Below, one piece after another: positions 1 through 5,599 of a stretch of DNA of 10,543 nucleotides (position 1 is its first letter; each line of letters opens with the position of its first letter). The position numbers were made by a program, and so were the translations under genes. Source of the stretch: Oscillospiraceae bacterium (lineage in GTDB: Bacteria; Bacillota; Clostridia; Oscillospirales; Ruminococcaceae); contig JAFLUJ010000350.1 of NCBI GenBank assembly GCA_022511485.1, forward strand, positions 1-10,543, read 5' to 3'. Below the pieces are notes generated by a model. The model saw only the letters and a program-made list of their open reading frames with translations. It ran no database searches and had not been told where the DNA came from.

Positions 1-773
1 CAAAAGAGGTCAACGAAAACCTTGAAAGCTTCGAGCTGGGAGTTGCGGTTGCTAAGCTGTACGACTTTATCTGGGACGTTTACTGCGACTGGTATATCGA
101 GCTTACAAAACCTCGTATCGCCGCAGGAGGGGACACAGCCGCTTCCGCACAGGCAGTTCTTGTATGGGTAATGCAGGGTATGCTTCGTCTGCTCCATCCC
201 TTTATGCCGTTCATTACGGAAGAGATATGGTCTGCTGTTTCTGACAGCGGAGTACCCTGTATCCTTTCCGAGTTCCCGGAGTATGACGAGAAGCTCAATT
301 TCGAGACTGAGGAAGTTCAGTTCGGAAAGATCATCGAGGCTATCCGCGGCGTAAGAAACCGCCGCTCCGAGATGAATGTACCTCCCTCCAAAAAGGCGGC
401 TGTTCATATCGAAACTGCCGAGGGAGCTATCTTCGAGCAGGGACGTCTTTTCTTCGAGAGACTTGCTTCCGCATCGGAGGTAGTGATCTCCGAAAAGGTA
501 GATATGCCGGAGGCGGTGACGGTAGTTACCGACAGCGCAAGAATTTTCATCCCCATGGACGAGCTTGTTGACAAGGAGAAGGAGCTTGCACGTCTTAACA
601 AGGAAAAGGCTGCTGTCCAGAAGGACATCGACTTCTCGTCGAATAAGCTGAACAATCAGGGATTTGTTGCGAAAGCTCCCGCACAGCAGGTGGAGGCAGA
701 GAAAGCCAAGCTTGCAAAGGCTCAGGAGAAGATGGCTAAGATCGAGCAGTCCATTGCGGCGCTTAGCAAGTAA
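1..773 (+). CDS. valS: Valyl-tRNA synthetase, C-terminal part (5' end outside window)
   Basis: Charges tRNA-Val with valine in the cytoplasm. The reading frame is open from the first complete codon (position 3), so the gene enters from the left; the Rossmann catalytic core and editing domain lie outside. About 256 residues are visible. First comes the class I anticodon-binding helical domain, with the W-Y-I-E-L-T-K-P stretch encoded near 92-117 and the hallmark L-L-H-P-F-M-P-F-I-T-E-E-I-W near 186-230. A lysine- and glutamate-rich tail follows (roughly 557-770) of the kind that forms the C-terminal coiled-coil arm of ValRS, ending in A-A-L-S-K before the TAA. The arm contains the family's N-K-L-x-N-x-G-F-V-x-K-A-P segment (about 640-680). 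The gene is followed directly by its own terminator. An in-frame ATG at 171 is internal, not the start. Identity is near certain. Confidence 0.97.
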   Translation, partial: KEVNENLESFELGVAVAKLYDFIWDVYCDWYIELTKPRIAAGGDTAASAQAVLVWVMQGMLRLLHPFMPFITEEIWSAVSDSGVPCILSEFPEYDEKLNFETEEVQFGKIIEAIRGVRNRRSEMNVPPSKKAAVHIETAEGAIFEQGRLFFERLASASEVVISEKVDMPEAVTVVTDSARIFIPMDELVDKEKELARLNKEKAAVQKDIDFSSNKLNNQGFVAKAPAQQVEAEKAKLAKAQEKMAKIEQSIAALSK

Positions 774-792
774 CAAGACAGCATATTGTGTC

Positions 793-836
793 AGCCGGCT
801 TTCTGTTTTATCCGGAAAGCCGGTTTGCTTTGTCTT
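793..836 (+). terminator. Rho-independent terminator after valS
   Basis: CCGGCTTTC at 795-803 pairs exactly with GAAAGCCGG at 815-823 (9 bp, extendable by wobble and A-T pairs), with an 11-nt loop and a T-rich tail (TTTGCTTTGTCTT). It begins about 20 bp after the valS stop. The T tract is interrupted, so some read-through into the following GNAT gene is possible. Confidence 0.85.
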
Positions 837-865
837 AAAAAACCGGAATTTTGGGAGGTACGGAT

Positions 866-1387
866 ATGGTTTATTACAATGAGAATGGAATATTGATTCG
901 TGACTTACAGCAAAGTGACGCGAAGATCATTGCAGAGGAAGAGCTTGCTCAAGGGTGGGACTCCAGCGGAAAATATGAAATGCGGCTGAAGGATCAGGCA
1001 GATGGCAAGTCTGTAAATTTAGTGGCTGAGTACAATGGAAATATTGCAGGATATATAAACGTATATCCCAACTCTGCATGGGGTGCATTTGCAAACCGTG
1101 GATATCCCGAAATAGTTGACTTTGGAGTGCTGGTCAAATACCGGAATAACGGCATTGGCAGTAAGCTTATGGACATAGCGGAACAGATCGCGTTTTCATA
1201 TTCTGACGTGGTTTACCTTGGGGTAGGATTACACAGCGGATATGGAAGTGCTCAAAGGATGTACGTAAAGCGGGGATATATTCCAGATGGAAGCGGCGTC
1301 TGGTATAAGGATGAGATTTGTAAGCAGAATGCAAGCTGTTGCAACGATGATGATCTGGTTTTATATTTCTCAAAATGTATAAGGTAA
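866..1387 (+). CDS. GNAT-family N-acetyltransferase (173 aa)
   Basis: Predicted cytoplasmic acetyl-CoA-dependent N-acetyltransferase; the substrate cannot be read from sequence. The single GNAT fold shows a central strand with V-A-E-Y-N-G-N-I-A-G-Y (about residues 53-63), a strand ending in D-F-G-V-L, then the acetyl-CoA pyrophosphate loop R93-N-N-G96-I-G98. After that comes a G-V-G-L-H-S-G-Y-G-S-A-Q-R-M-Y stretch and the typical late-GNAT G-Y-I-P-D-G. I recall proteins with nearly this C-terminal half as widespread in Clostridia without assigned function. The ATG at 866 is chosen because GGGAGG (853-858) sits 7 nt upstream; the in-frame TTG at 851 would overlap that site. The gene starts about 30 bp after the valS terminator and has no convincing promoter of its own, so it may depend on valS read-through. 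No clear terminator follows. Confidence 0.9.
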   Translation: MVYYNENGILIRDLQQSDAKIIAEEELAQGWDSSGKYEMRLKDQADGKSVNLVAEYNGNIAGYINVYPNSAWGAFANRGYPEIVDFGVLVKYRNNGIGSKLMDIAEQIAFSYSDVVYLGVGLHSGYGSAQRMYVKRGYIPDGSGVWYKDEICKQNASCCNDDDLVLYFSKCIR

Positions 1388-1446
1388 ATTATCATTTATG
1401 TGCCTAAGTGGCGTGAGGATAGTTCTGTAGTTTTTATCGTTGGTTC

Positions 1447-1465
1447 GTAAATATTAGATATTTAC
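1447..1465. repeat. Perfect 8-bp inverted repeat with 3-bp spacer
   Basis: GTAAATAT (1447-1454), TAG, then ATATTTAC (1458-1465). It is AT-rich and lacks a T tail, so it is not a classical terminator. It lies 6 bp before the first long hairpin and 60 bp after the GNAT stop codon. It could be a protein-binding palindrome or the border of the repeat element beside it. Confidence 0.6.
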
Positions 1466-1471
1466 AACAAT

Positions 1472-1557
1472 GCGAGGGTCAAGGAACCACAGGGGGAGGG
1501 GAACCGAAAACTCAACAAAAGCGGGCTTCCCCTCCCCCTGAGGTTCCCTACCCTCGC
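1472..1557 (+). repeat. Long hairpin element, copy 1 (purine 5' arm, pyrimidine 3' arm)
   Basis: An 86-nt near-perfect inverted repeat in the gene-free stretch. Outer stem: GCGAGGGT (1472-1479) with ACCCTCGC (1550-1557). Middle stem: GGAACC (1483-1488) with GGTTCC (1542-1547). Inner stem: 1490-1503, purine-rich apart from its first base, with 1527-1540, 14 consecutive pairs. Together about 28 pairs, broken only by a small asymmetric bulge and one mismatch, around a loop of about 23 nt. No T run follows, so it is not a standard terminator. No ORF of convincing composition spans it. It resembles the second hairpin at 1777-1870 in order of parts and partly in sequence. Confidence 0.75.
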
Positions 1558-1584
1558 GCTCCCTACCTTCCTTACCCCCACCCC
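1546..1584 (-). other. G-quadruplex-prone tract on the minus strand
   Basis: C runs on the plus strand at 1546-1548, 1551-1553, 1561-1563, 1575-1579 and 1581-1584 give five G runs of three or more on the minus strand, with loops of 2, 7, 11 and 1 nt. This is pattern only; folding in the cell is not shown. Confidence 0.4.
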
Positions 1585-1750
1585 TTCCGCTTTTGCAGAT
1601 GAAATAAAAATCAAAAATGTCACTAAAATTTGAGATAACATATTTCTTATGTTTTGCCTTTACAAATTCTTTTTTGTACAAGCTGTTCAATAATGTTATA
1701 TGGTCTGTTTCAATTTACTTTACTTATTACAGTATAACGGTAGCCTGAGA

Positions 1751-1785
1751 GGGGAGAGGACGAGGGAAGGGGGTTGGTAAGGGGG
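1751..1785 (+). other. G-quadruplex-prone tract on the plus strand
   Basis: G runs at 1751-1754, 1764-1766, 1769-1773 and 1781-1785 with loops of 9, 2 and 7 nt. The tract leads into the second hairpin and shares its last G run with that hairpin's outer stem, so the two structures would compete. Confidence 0.4.
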
Positions 1786-1870
1786 AAACCGTAAAGGAGA
1801 GGGGGGAGGCGGCGTGTGTCCCCTATTTCTTTTGAGCGCTCCCCCTTCTCCTGGGAGGTGCCCCACTTAC
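1777..1870 (+). repeat. Long hairpin element, copy 2
   Basis: Three nested stems. GTAAG-GGGG (1777-1785) pairs with CCCC-A-CTTAC (1861-1870, one bulged A). ACC (1788-1790) pairs with GGT (1857-1859). The purine run 1796-1807 pairs with 1840-1851 over 12 positions including one G-T wobble. About 24 pairs close a loop of about 32 nt. The order of parts matches copy 1: outer stem, an ACC/GGT box, then a long purine/pyrimidine inner stem. The 3' arms share a recognisable CTCC-CTG-AGGT-CCC-like core. Both copies face the same way. No T tail follows. Confidence 0.65.
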
Positions 1871-1991
1871 ACTCTCTGAGAACAATTAACTTTTACGAAA
1901 AGGCAATAAAAATTCACAATCAACACCTATACCAAAATCATAATTACTCTGTTAAATGATAATTTATTTATTCATTTGCAAAATATGAAGG

Positions 1992-2020
1992 TTGATTTTT
2001 CCGCTGTTTTGTGGTATGAT
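1992..2020 (+). promoter_or_regulatory. Sigma-70/SigA-type promoter for the GNAT-DUF815 pair
   Basis: -35 TTGATT (1992-1997), a 17-bp spacer, -10 TATGAT (2015-2020) preceded by TGG, an extended -10. AT-rich DNA lies upstream. The expected transcript start falls about 25 bp before the ATG at 2054, leaving room for the ribosome site only. Confidence 0.8.
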
Positions 2021-2053
2021 TTTATTGCCAAGAAATTTTAAGCCGGAGATAAA

Positions 2054-2530
2054 ATGAACTATACTATACGTAAAATAAATAAAACAGAATACTCGCTGTT
2101 AAACGATTTTTTGTATGAAGCGATTTTCATACCGGAGGGTGTTGAGCCCCCTCCCAAAGCAATAATAAACACTCCCGAACTGCAGGTCTACGTTGACGGG
2201 TTCGGACAGCAGGAGCATGACAGGGCATTAGTGGCGGAAGTGGATAACAAAGTGGTGGGAGCGGTCTGGGTCCGCATTATGAATGACTACGGACACATCG
2301 ACGACAGTACGCCCTCCTTTGCAATCTCTCTGTACAAGGAATATCGGGGGTATGGAATAGGTACGGACATGATGAGGAAAATGCTCGCCCTCCTGAAAGA
2401 CTGCGGTTACAAGCAGGCTTCCCTCGCAGTGCAGAAAGCCAATTACGCGGTGAAAATGTATCGGAAGGTTGGCTTTGAGATCGTGGACGAAAATGAGGAA
2501 GAGTACATTATGATAAATCATCTGCAATAA
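2054..2530 (+). CDS. GNAT-family N-acetyltransferase (158 aa)
   Basis: A second acetyl-CoA-dependent acetyltransferase, not closely similar to the one at 866. It reads as a complete single-domain GNAT: an N-terminal M-N-Y-T-I-R-K-I strand, V-A-E-V-D-N-K-V-V-G-A-V-W-V (about 60-73), the pyrophosphate loop R98-G-Y-G101-I-G103, then A-N-Y-A-V-K-M-Y-R-K-V-G-F-E-I-V, the typical last helix and strand. The substrate is unknown; small amines, peptides or antibiotics are all possible. GGAG (2045-2048) sits 5 nt before the ATG, and a good promoter ends 33 bp upstream. The DUF815 gene starts 26 bp after the stop with no terminator between, so the two are probably co-transcribed. Confidence 0.92.
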   Translation: MNYTIRKINKTEYSLLNDFLYEAIFIPEGVEPPPKAIINTPELQVYVDGFGQQEHDRALVAEVDNKVVGAVWVRIMNDYGHIDDSTPSFAISLYKEYRGYGIGTDMMRKMLALLKDCGYKQASLAVQKANYAVKMYRKVGFEIVDENEEEYIMINHLQ

Positions 2531-2556
2531 ATTTACGGAAGAAAAGAGCTGATCTT

Positions 2557-3714
2557 ATGCTTAACGAATACGCCACAGGCTTGCAGTCTCTGGCGGTTTT
2601 CAGAGGGATACTTAAAGATGAGACCGTGGGAAAGCTTCTTGATTTCCTCTCTAACCCCTCTGCGGACAGCTACGGGGACTTTGTGGGAAGCCTTTACATC
2701 CACGGGGATTCCCTGACAGACTTCCTCATTGAGACTGTTACCGAGGACGAAAATCCCTACCTGAAACGTCTTGCTGAATTTAAGGAAGTCCCCTCAAATA
2801 TTGACGAGGCGGCAAGGAACGATCTGGCGTTCCTCCAACGTCTTTCCCGTCTTACCCCGGAGGAGGCATGGGCAGCAGCGGGAAACGGCTCTCCCCCTGC
2901 AAAGTGGAGCGTGTCGGAAAAAGACTTCCTTACGATATACCGGGAGCGGATAGCCGCCCTTCACACAAGAGGCTTCGGGATATTCGCCAAGTATCATGTT
3001 TTTGTTTTCAAGGAGGGCAGGCTCGTTCCCCTGAAAAATCCCGACCCTCAAAGACTGTCCCAGCTTTCCGGCTATGAAATGGAGCGGGAAAAGGTCATCG
3101 CCAACACCATGGCACTGCTCCATGACAAGCCCGCGCCCAATGTCCTTTTGTACGGGGACGCAGGCACGGGAAAGTCCTCCACGGTCAAGGCGATAGTCAA
3201 CGAATACAGAGACAGAGGTCTGCGGCTTATCGAGCTTACAAAGGCACAGCTTGGGGAGCTTCCCGCTGTTATTGAAAAGATCGCAGGCAATCCACTGAAA
3301 TTTATTATTTTCATAGACGACATTTCTTTCTCTGCGGACGATGACAATTTCAGCGCACTCAAAGCAGTTCTGGAGGGAAGCGCCGCCGCCAAAACTCCCA
3401 ACATGACGATCTACTGCACAAGCAACCGCAGACATCTTGTGAAGGAGAGGTTTTCCGACAGAAGCGGAGACGACGTCCACGCCTCCGATACCAGAGAGGA
3501 GCTTGTTTCCCTTTCGGAGCGTTTCGGTCTGAAAGTTGCATTCCTGAAACCAAACAAGGACACCTATCTGCAAATCGTGGAAAGTCTTGCGGAGCAGTAT
3601 GGCATTGAATGTACTCCCGACCTGCTGACCCGTGCGGAAGCCTATGCCCTGCGCCGAAGCGGACGCTCCGGCAGAGCAGCAAAGCACTTTATTGAGCTTG
3701 AAGCTGCAAAATGA
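2557..3714 (+). CDS. DUF815-family AAA+ ATPase (385 aa)
   Basis: A cytoplasmic P-loop ATPase of the DUF815 family (COG2607), whose biological role is not established. The N-terminal ~185 residues are helical and family-specific. The AAA+ core follows: Walker A G200-D-A-G-T-G-K-S207, Walker B F-I-I-F-I-D-D ending near 255, and a sensor-1-like I-Y-C-T-S-N near 285-290 followed by R-R-H, as in DUF815 relatives. The C-terminal part (R-R-S-G-R-S-G-R-A-A) resembles the small helical lid. The length fits the family, and no frameshift was found. The ATG at 2557 has only a weak purine-rich site (GAAGAAAAGAG) upstream, which may mean translation is helped by coupling to the GNAT gene 26 bp before it. 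A strong terminator follows. A 308-codon antisense ORF over this gene is a shadow. Confidence 0.93.
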   Translation: MLNEYATGLQSLAVFRGILKDETVGKLLDFLSNPSADSYGDFVGSLYIHGDSLTDFLIETVTEDENPYLKRLAEFKEVPSNIDEAARNDLAFLQRLSRLTPEEAWAAAGNGSPPAKWSVSEKDFLTIYRERIAALHTRGFGIFAKYHVFVFKEGRLVPLKNPDPQRLSQLSGYEMEREKVIANTMALLHDKPAPNVLLYGDAGTGKSSTVKAIVNEYRDRGLRLIELTKAQLGELPAVIEKIAGNPLKFIIFIDDISFSADDDNFSALKAVLEGSAAAKTPNMTIYCTSNRRHLVKERFSDRSGDDVHASDTREELVSLSERFGLKVAFLKPNKDTYLQIVESLAEQYGIECTPDLLTRAEAYALRRSGRSGRAAKHFIELEAAK

Positions 3715-3720
3715 AAACAA

Positions 3721-3759
3721 ACACCCTGTTTTGTACGAATAAACAAAACAGGGTGTTTT
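3721..3759. terminator. Bidirectional Rho-independent terminator
   Basis: A perfect 14-bp stem, ACACCCTGTTTTGT (3721-3734) with ACAAAACAGGGTGT (3743-3756), and an 8-nt loop. T's follow on the plus strand (3756-3759), and an A-rich stretch before the stem (3714-3720) gives T's on the minus strand. It lies 6 bp after the DUF815 stop and about 60 bp beyond the tetR stop, between convergent genes, so it most likely serves both. Confidence 0.92.
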
Positions 3760-3816
3760 AAACTATCAGTCTGATTTTTAAACTCGTGGGATCTTTTGCA
3801 GCAATATGTAATTCCA

Positions 3817-4455
3817 TCACTGCTTGTCATTGGCAACAATGCCGAGTATCATATTGAATCCGCTGCGGAGGAATTCCTCCTTGGCGATACCCAGACTGTT
3901 TTCCATATATGCCTGTTTCCGTGAGCAGAAGGAAATAAGTCCGCATATGCTTGACCATATTACAAAGGTGGACTGCATGGGATCTATGTCCGGCTTTATG
4001 AAACCGTCCAGCTTGCCACGTTCGAGGAATTTACAGACGATCCAATTGATCTCCTCGCTTGTATCAAAGATAGACTGCAATACGGGAAGCTCCGCGATCT
4101 TCTCCTTGTCGGTGCATATCTGTCCCAGGATACAGTCAAAGTACATGGGATAGTCCTTCTCAAACCGTACCAATGTCCAGCACAGCAGGTTATATGCTCT
4201 TTCGTAATCCGAGATGTTGGCGAAACAGCTTCTTACGCCGTCCCGGAGTGTAGACATATACTCCAGAACTATGTGATAATAGATGTCGTCCTTGCTTGTA
4301 AAATAGGCATAGATAGTCGCCTTGCTGCATTCTGCGGCTTCCGCGATCTCGTCCATAGAGGTCTTGTCAGATCCGTTTGCAAGGAACAGCTTTTTAGCAG
4401 CGTCAAGAATGATACTGCGGTTATATTCGATCAGTTTTTGCTTTCTCGTGCTCAT
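3817..4455 (-). CDS. TetR/AcrR-family transcriptional regulator (212 aa)
   Basis: A ligand-responsive, usually repressing, DNA-binding dimer. The N-terminal helix-turn-helix domain is typical: I-L-D-A-A-K-K-L-F (about 16-24), then T-S-M-D-E-I-A-E-A-A-E-C-S-K-A-T-I-Y-A-Y-F (about 32-52) and the S-K-D-D-I helix. The C-terminal ~150 residues form the helical ligand-binding and dimer part, which is too divergent to predict a ligand. The ATG at 4453-4455 is chosen because the protein then begins just before the HTH, AAAGG lies 9-10 nt upstream, and the promoter would sit inside the coding region if the upstream start at 4524 were used. It is the last gene of the leftward series but has its own promoter. 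No efflux pump lies beside it, so its targets are unknown; self-regulation is likely by family habit. Confidence 0.92.
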   Translation of the reverse strand: MSTRKQKLIEYNRSIILDAAKKLFLANGSDKTSMDEIAEAAECSKATIYAYFTSKDDIYYHIVLEYMSTLRDGVRSCFANISDYERAYNLLCWTLVRFEKDYPMYFDCILGQICTDKEKIAELPVLQSIFDTSEEINWIVCKFLERGKLDGFIKPDIDPMQSTFVIWSSICGLISFCSRKQAYMENSLGIAKEEFLRSGFNMILGIVANDKQ

Positions 4456-4495
4456 ATTATACGACCTTTCTCTTTTTTGAACTGTTGGTATATTT

Positions 4496-4546
4496 ATTAT
4501 AACACAGGGGTAAAAGCTTGTCAAGGCGTTTAAAAAATATTTTTTA
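4496..4546 (-). promoter_or_regulatory. Consensus promoter with UP element driving tetR
   Basis: Read leftward: TTGACA (4524-4519), exactly 17 bp, then TATAAT (4501-4496), both full consensus. Upstream, the minus strand reads AAAAATATTTTTTAAA (4544-4529), matching the published bacterial UP-element consensus AAAWWTWTTTT-NN-AAA at the right distance. The A/T part is a 16-bp palindrome (4531-4546). The -35 lies inside CTTGTCAAG (4517-4525), a small palindrome that could be part of an operator. Such a strong promoter would fit a gene that is normally repressed. Confidence 0.9.
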
Positions 4547-4573
4547 CTTCCCTAACGATCATAAATATCATAC

Positions 4574-5095
4574 TTAGCGCAGTCTTTCAGCAAGATACGC
4601 CACATTTTCTTTAACGGACTTTGTCCCGTCCACCTCTATGACCGGACATTCCATTCCGGACAGCCAGTCATCAACATACTGCTCCGTCCGAGCCTCCGCC
4701 ATGGCTAAGAAGCCCTCTTCCGTTTCGTACAGATCACCGCCCGGGAGCATACGGTCTCCGAACTTACGGAAGGAACGCTCCCTGATTCGTTTCATCCGTA
4801 TTTCCTTTGGGACATTGATACGCACTATGCTTTCAAACAGTGAGGTAATTTTCTCGTCAAAATTTCCTCTGACGGATGCAAGCACAAACCTGTCACAAAC
4901 GGAGACATTCTCCCAAAGAACTTTTTCTGCCTCCTCACCGGAGCGGGGAGCAGCATACAAATAGCTGGCATCATTCTTCGGAAAGTAACAATCCTCAATA
5001 TCAATGAATGTGTATCCAAGTACTCTTGCCAGTTCTTTGCCAAGGGTACTTTTTCCGCTGCCGTTCAGACCGCATACAAGGATACCTGATCTCAA
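4574..5095 (-). CDS. P-loop kinase-like protein (about 173 aa)
   Basis: A small cytoplasmic kinase-like ATP/GTP-binding protein of the adenylate/shikimate kinase fold; the substrate is not predictable. Counting from the TTG at 5095, Walker A is G9-L-N-G-S-G14-K15-S16-T17. It is followed by L-G-Y-T-F-I-D-I-E-D, where acidic residues occupy the usual substrate site, and a central arginine-rich lid region (R-M-K-R-I-R-E-R-S-F-R-K-F). The C-terminus I-E-V-D-G-T-K-S-V-K-E-N-V is typical of these kinases. TTG is preferred because GGAGAGG lies 5-8 nt upstream and the protein then starts directly at the first strand before the P-loop. An in-frame ATG at 5113 has no well-placed ribosome site but adds only six residues. 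The more distant ATG at 5245 would overlap the Nudix gene and is unlikely. It is the last gene of the leftward series before tetR. Confidence 0.82.
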   Translation of the reverse strand: MRSGILVCGLNGSGKSTLGKELARVLGYTFIDIEDCYFPKNDASYLYAAPRSGEEAEKVLWENVSVCDRFVLASVRGNFDEKITSLFESIVRINVPKEIRMKRIRERSFRKFGDRMLPGGDLYETEEGFLAMAEARTEQYVDDWLSGMECPVIEVDGTKSVKENVAYLAERLR

Positions 5096-5120
5096 AATGA
5101 CCTCTCCCCCCATCAGAAAA

Positions 5121-5579
5121 CTAAATCCCCAGACCAATATTAGTTTTATCCCCCATATAACTTCCGCTTTGGGGAAAATTCTGTCTGACCCGCTCCGCAA
5201 ACTTCGGTGAAAATCCATACCCGGTAAGCTCATCAACGGGAACAAACCTCACATCATGGATGGGATTTGCGTCAAATTCATTTGTAGGCAGAGTGATTTC
5301 CCCGCCCAGCCTTTTTACCAGAAACGTTATGTGAAGAACGGTATTTGAACTGGACTGAACATCGCATACATACAGAAGCTTCACGACTTCAACATCAAGC
5401 CCGGTCTCCTCTTTGAACTCCCGTTTCAGTCCATGTTCAATAGTTTCTCCACGTTCAAGGCGACCGCCGGGCAGTGACCAGTCCCTTGAATCGCTTAACT
5501 TCTGCTTGACAATAAGAAGCTCGTTGTTTTCAATGAGGATACCCGTGACCCGTATATTGAAAATGTATTCGGGATTCAT
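5121..5579 (-). CDS. Nudix hydrolase (152 aa)
   Basis: Predicted Mg-dependent pyrophosphohydrolase of nucleoside-diphosphate-linked compounds. The Nudix box is complete and exact: G39-x5-E45-x7-R53-E54-x2-E57-E58-x-G60-L61, preceded by D-W-S-L-P-G-G. The strand before it, T-G-I-L-I-E-N-N-E-L-L-I-V-K-Q, is typical of MutT/ADP-ribose-type Nudix proteins. The region after the box (V-L-H-I-T-F-L-V-K-R-L-G-G-E-I) resembles families acting on NDP-sugars or unusual nucleotides, but specificity cannot be fixed. GGGAGGGG lies 8 nt before the ATG at 5579. The kinase starts within 7-26 bp of its stop, suggesting translational coupling. It is unlike the second Nudix gene at 8275, so this is not a recent duplication. 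Confidence 0.93.
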   Translation of the reverse strand: MNPEYIFNIRVTGILIENNELLIVKQKLSDSRDWSLPGGRLERGETIEHGLKREFKEETGLDVEVVKLLYVCDVQSSSNTVLHITFLVKRLGGEITLPTNEFDANPIHDVRFVPVDELTGYGFSPKFAERVRQNFPQSGSYMGDKTNIGLGI

Positions 5580-5599
5580 GTGATTTGCCCCTCCCTCTA

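Larger units (their letters stand above)
1388..2053. other. 666-bp stretch without a supported gene
   Basis: It holds the palindrome at 1447-1465, two purine/pyrimidine hairpins (1472-1557 and 1777-1870), G/C-run tracts beside them, and the promoter of the next gene (1992-2020). Between the hairpins (about 1600-1735) and after the second (about 1880-1985) the DNA is very AT-rich and shows nothing I can name beyond a small AACATA/TATGTT inverted repeat near 1636-1652. The alternation of GC-skewed and AT-rich blocks is unlike the flanking coding sequence. Confidence 0.7.

Noticed and set aside
1472..1557. Hairpin as transcription terminator for the first GNAT gene
   Set aside because: No T run follows the stem on either strand, and it begins about 85 bp after the stop codon.
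1454..1690. 78-codon minus-strand ORF in the gene-free stretch
   Set aside because: Its middle is a low-complexity G/E/R run produced by the pyrimidine-rich hairpin arm, and the ends read as AT-rich noise.
2794..3720. 308-codon open frame antisense to the DUF815 gene
   Set aside because: It runs opposite a clearly real AAA+ ATPase with intact Walker motifs, its product is rich in scattered Cys and His with no motif, and GC-rich codons on the other strand explain the absence of stops.
4456..4461. Second TATAAT directly before the tetR ATG
   Set aside because: It would leave no leader or ribosome site, has no matching -35, and a consensus promoter lies 35 bp further upstream.
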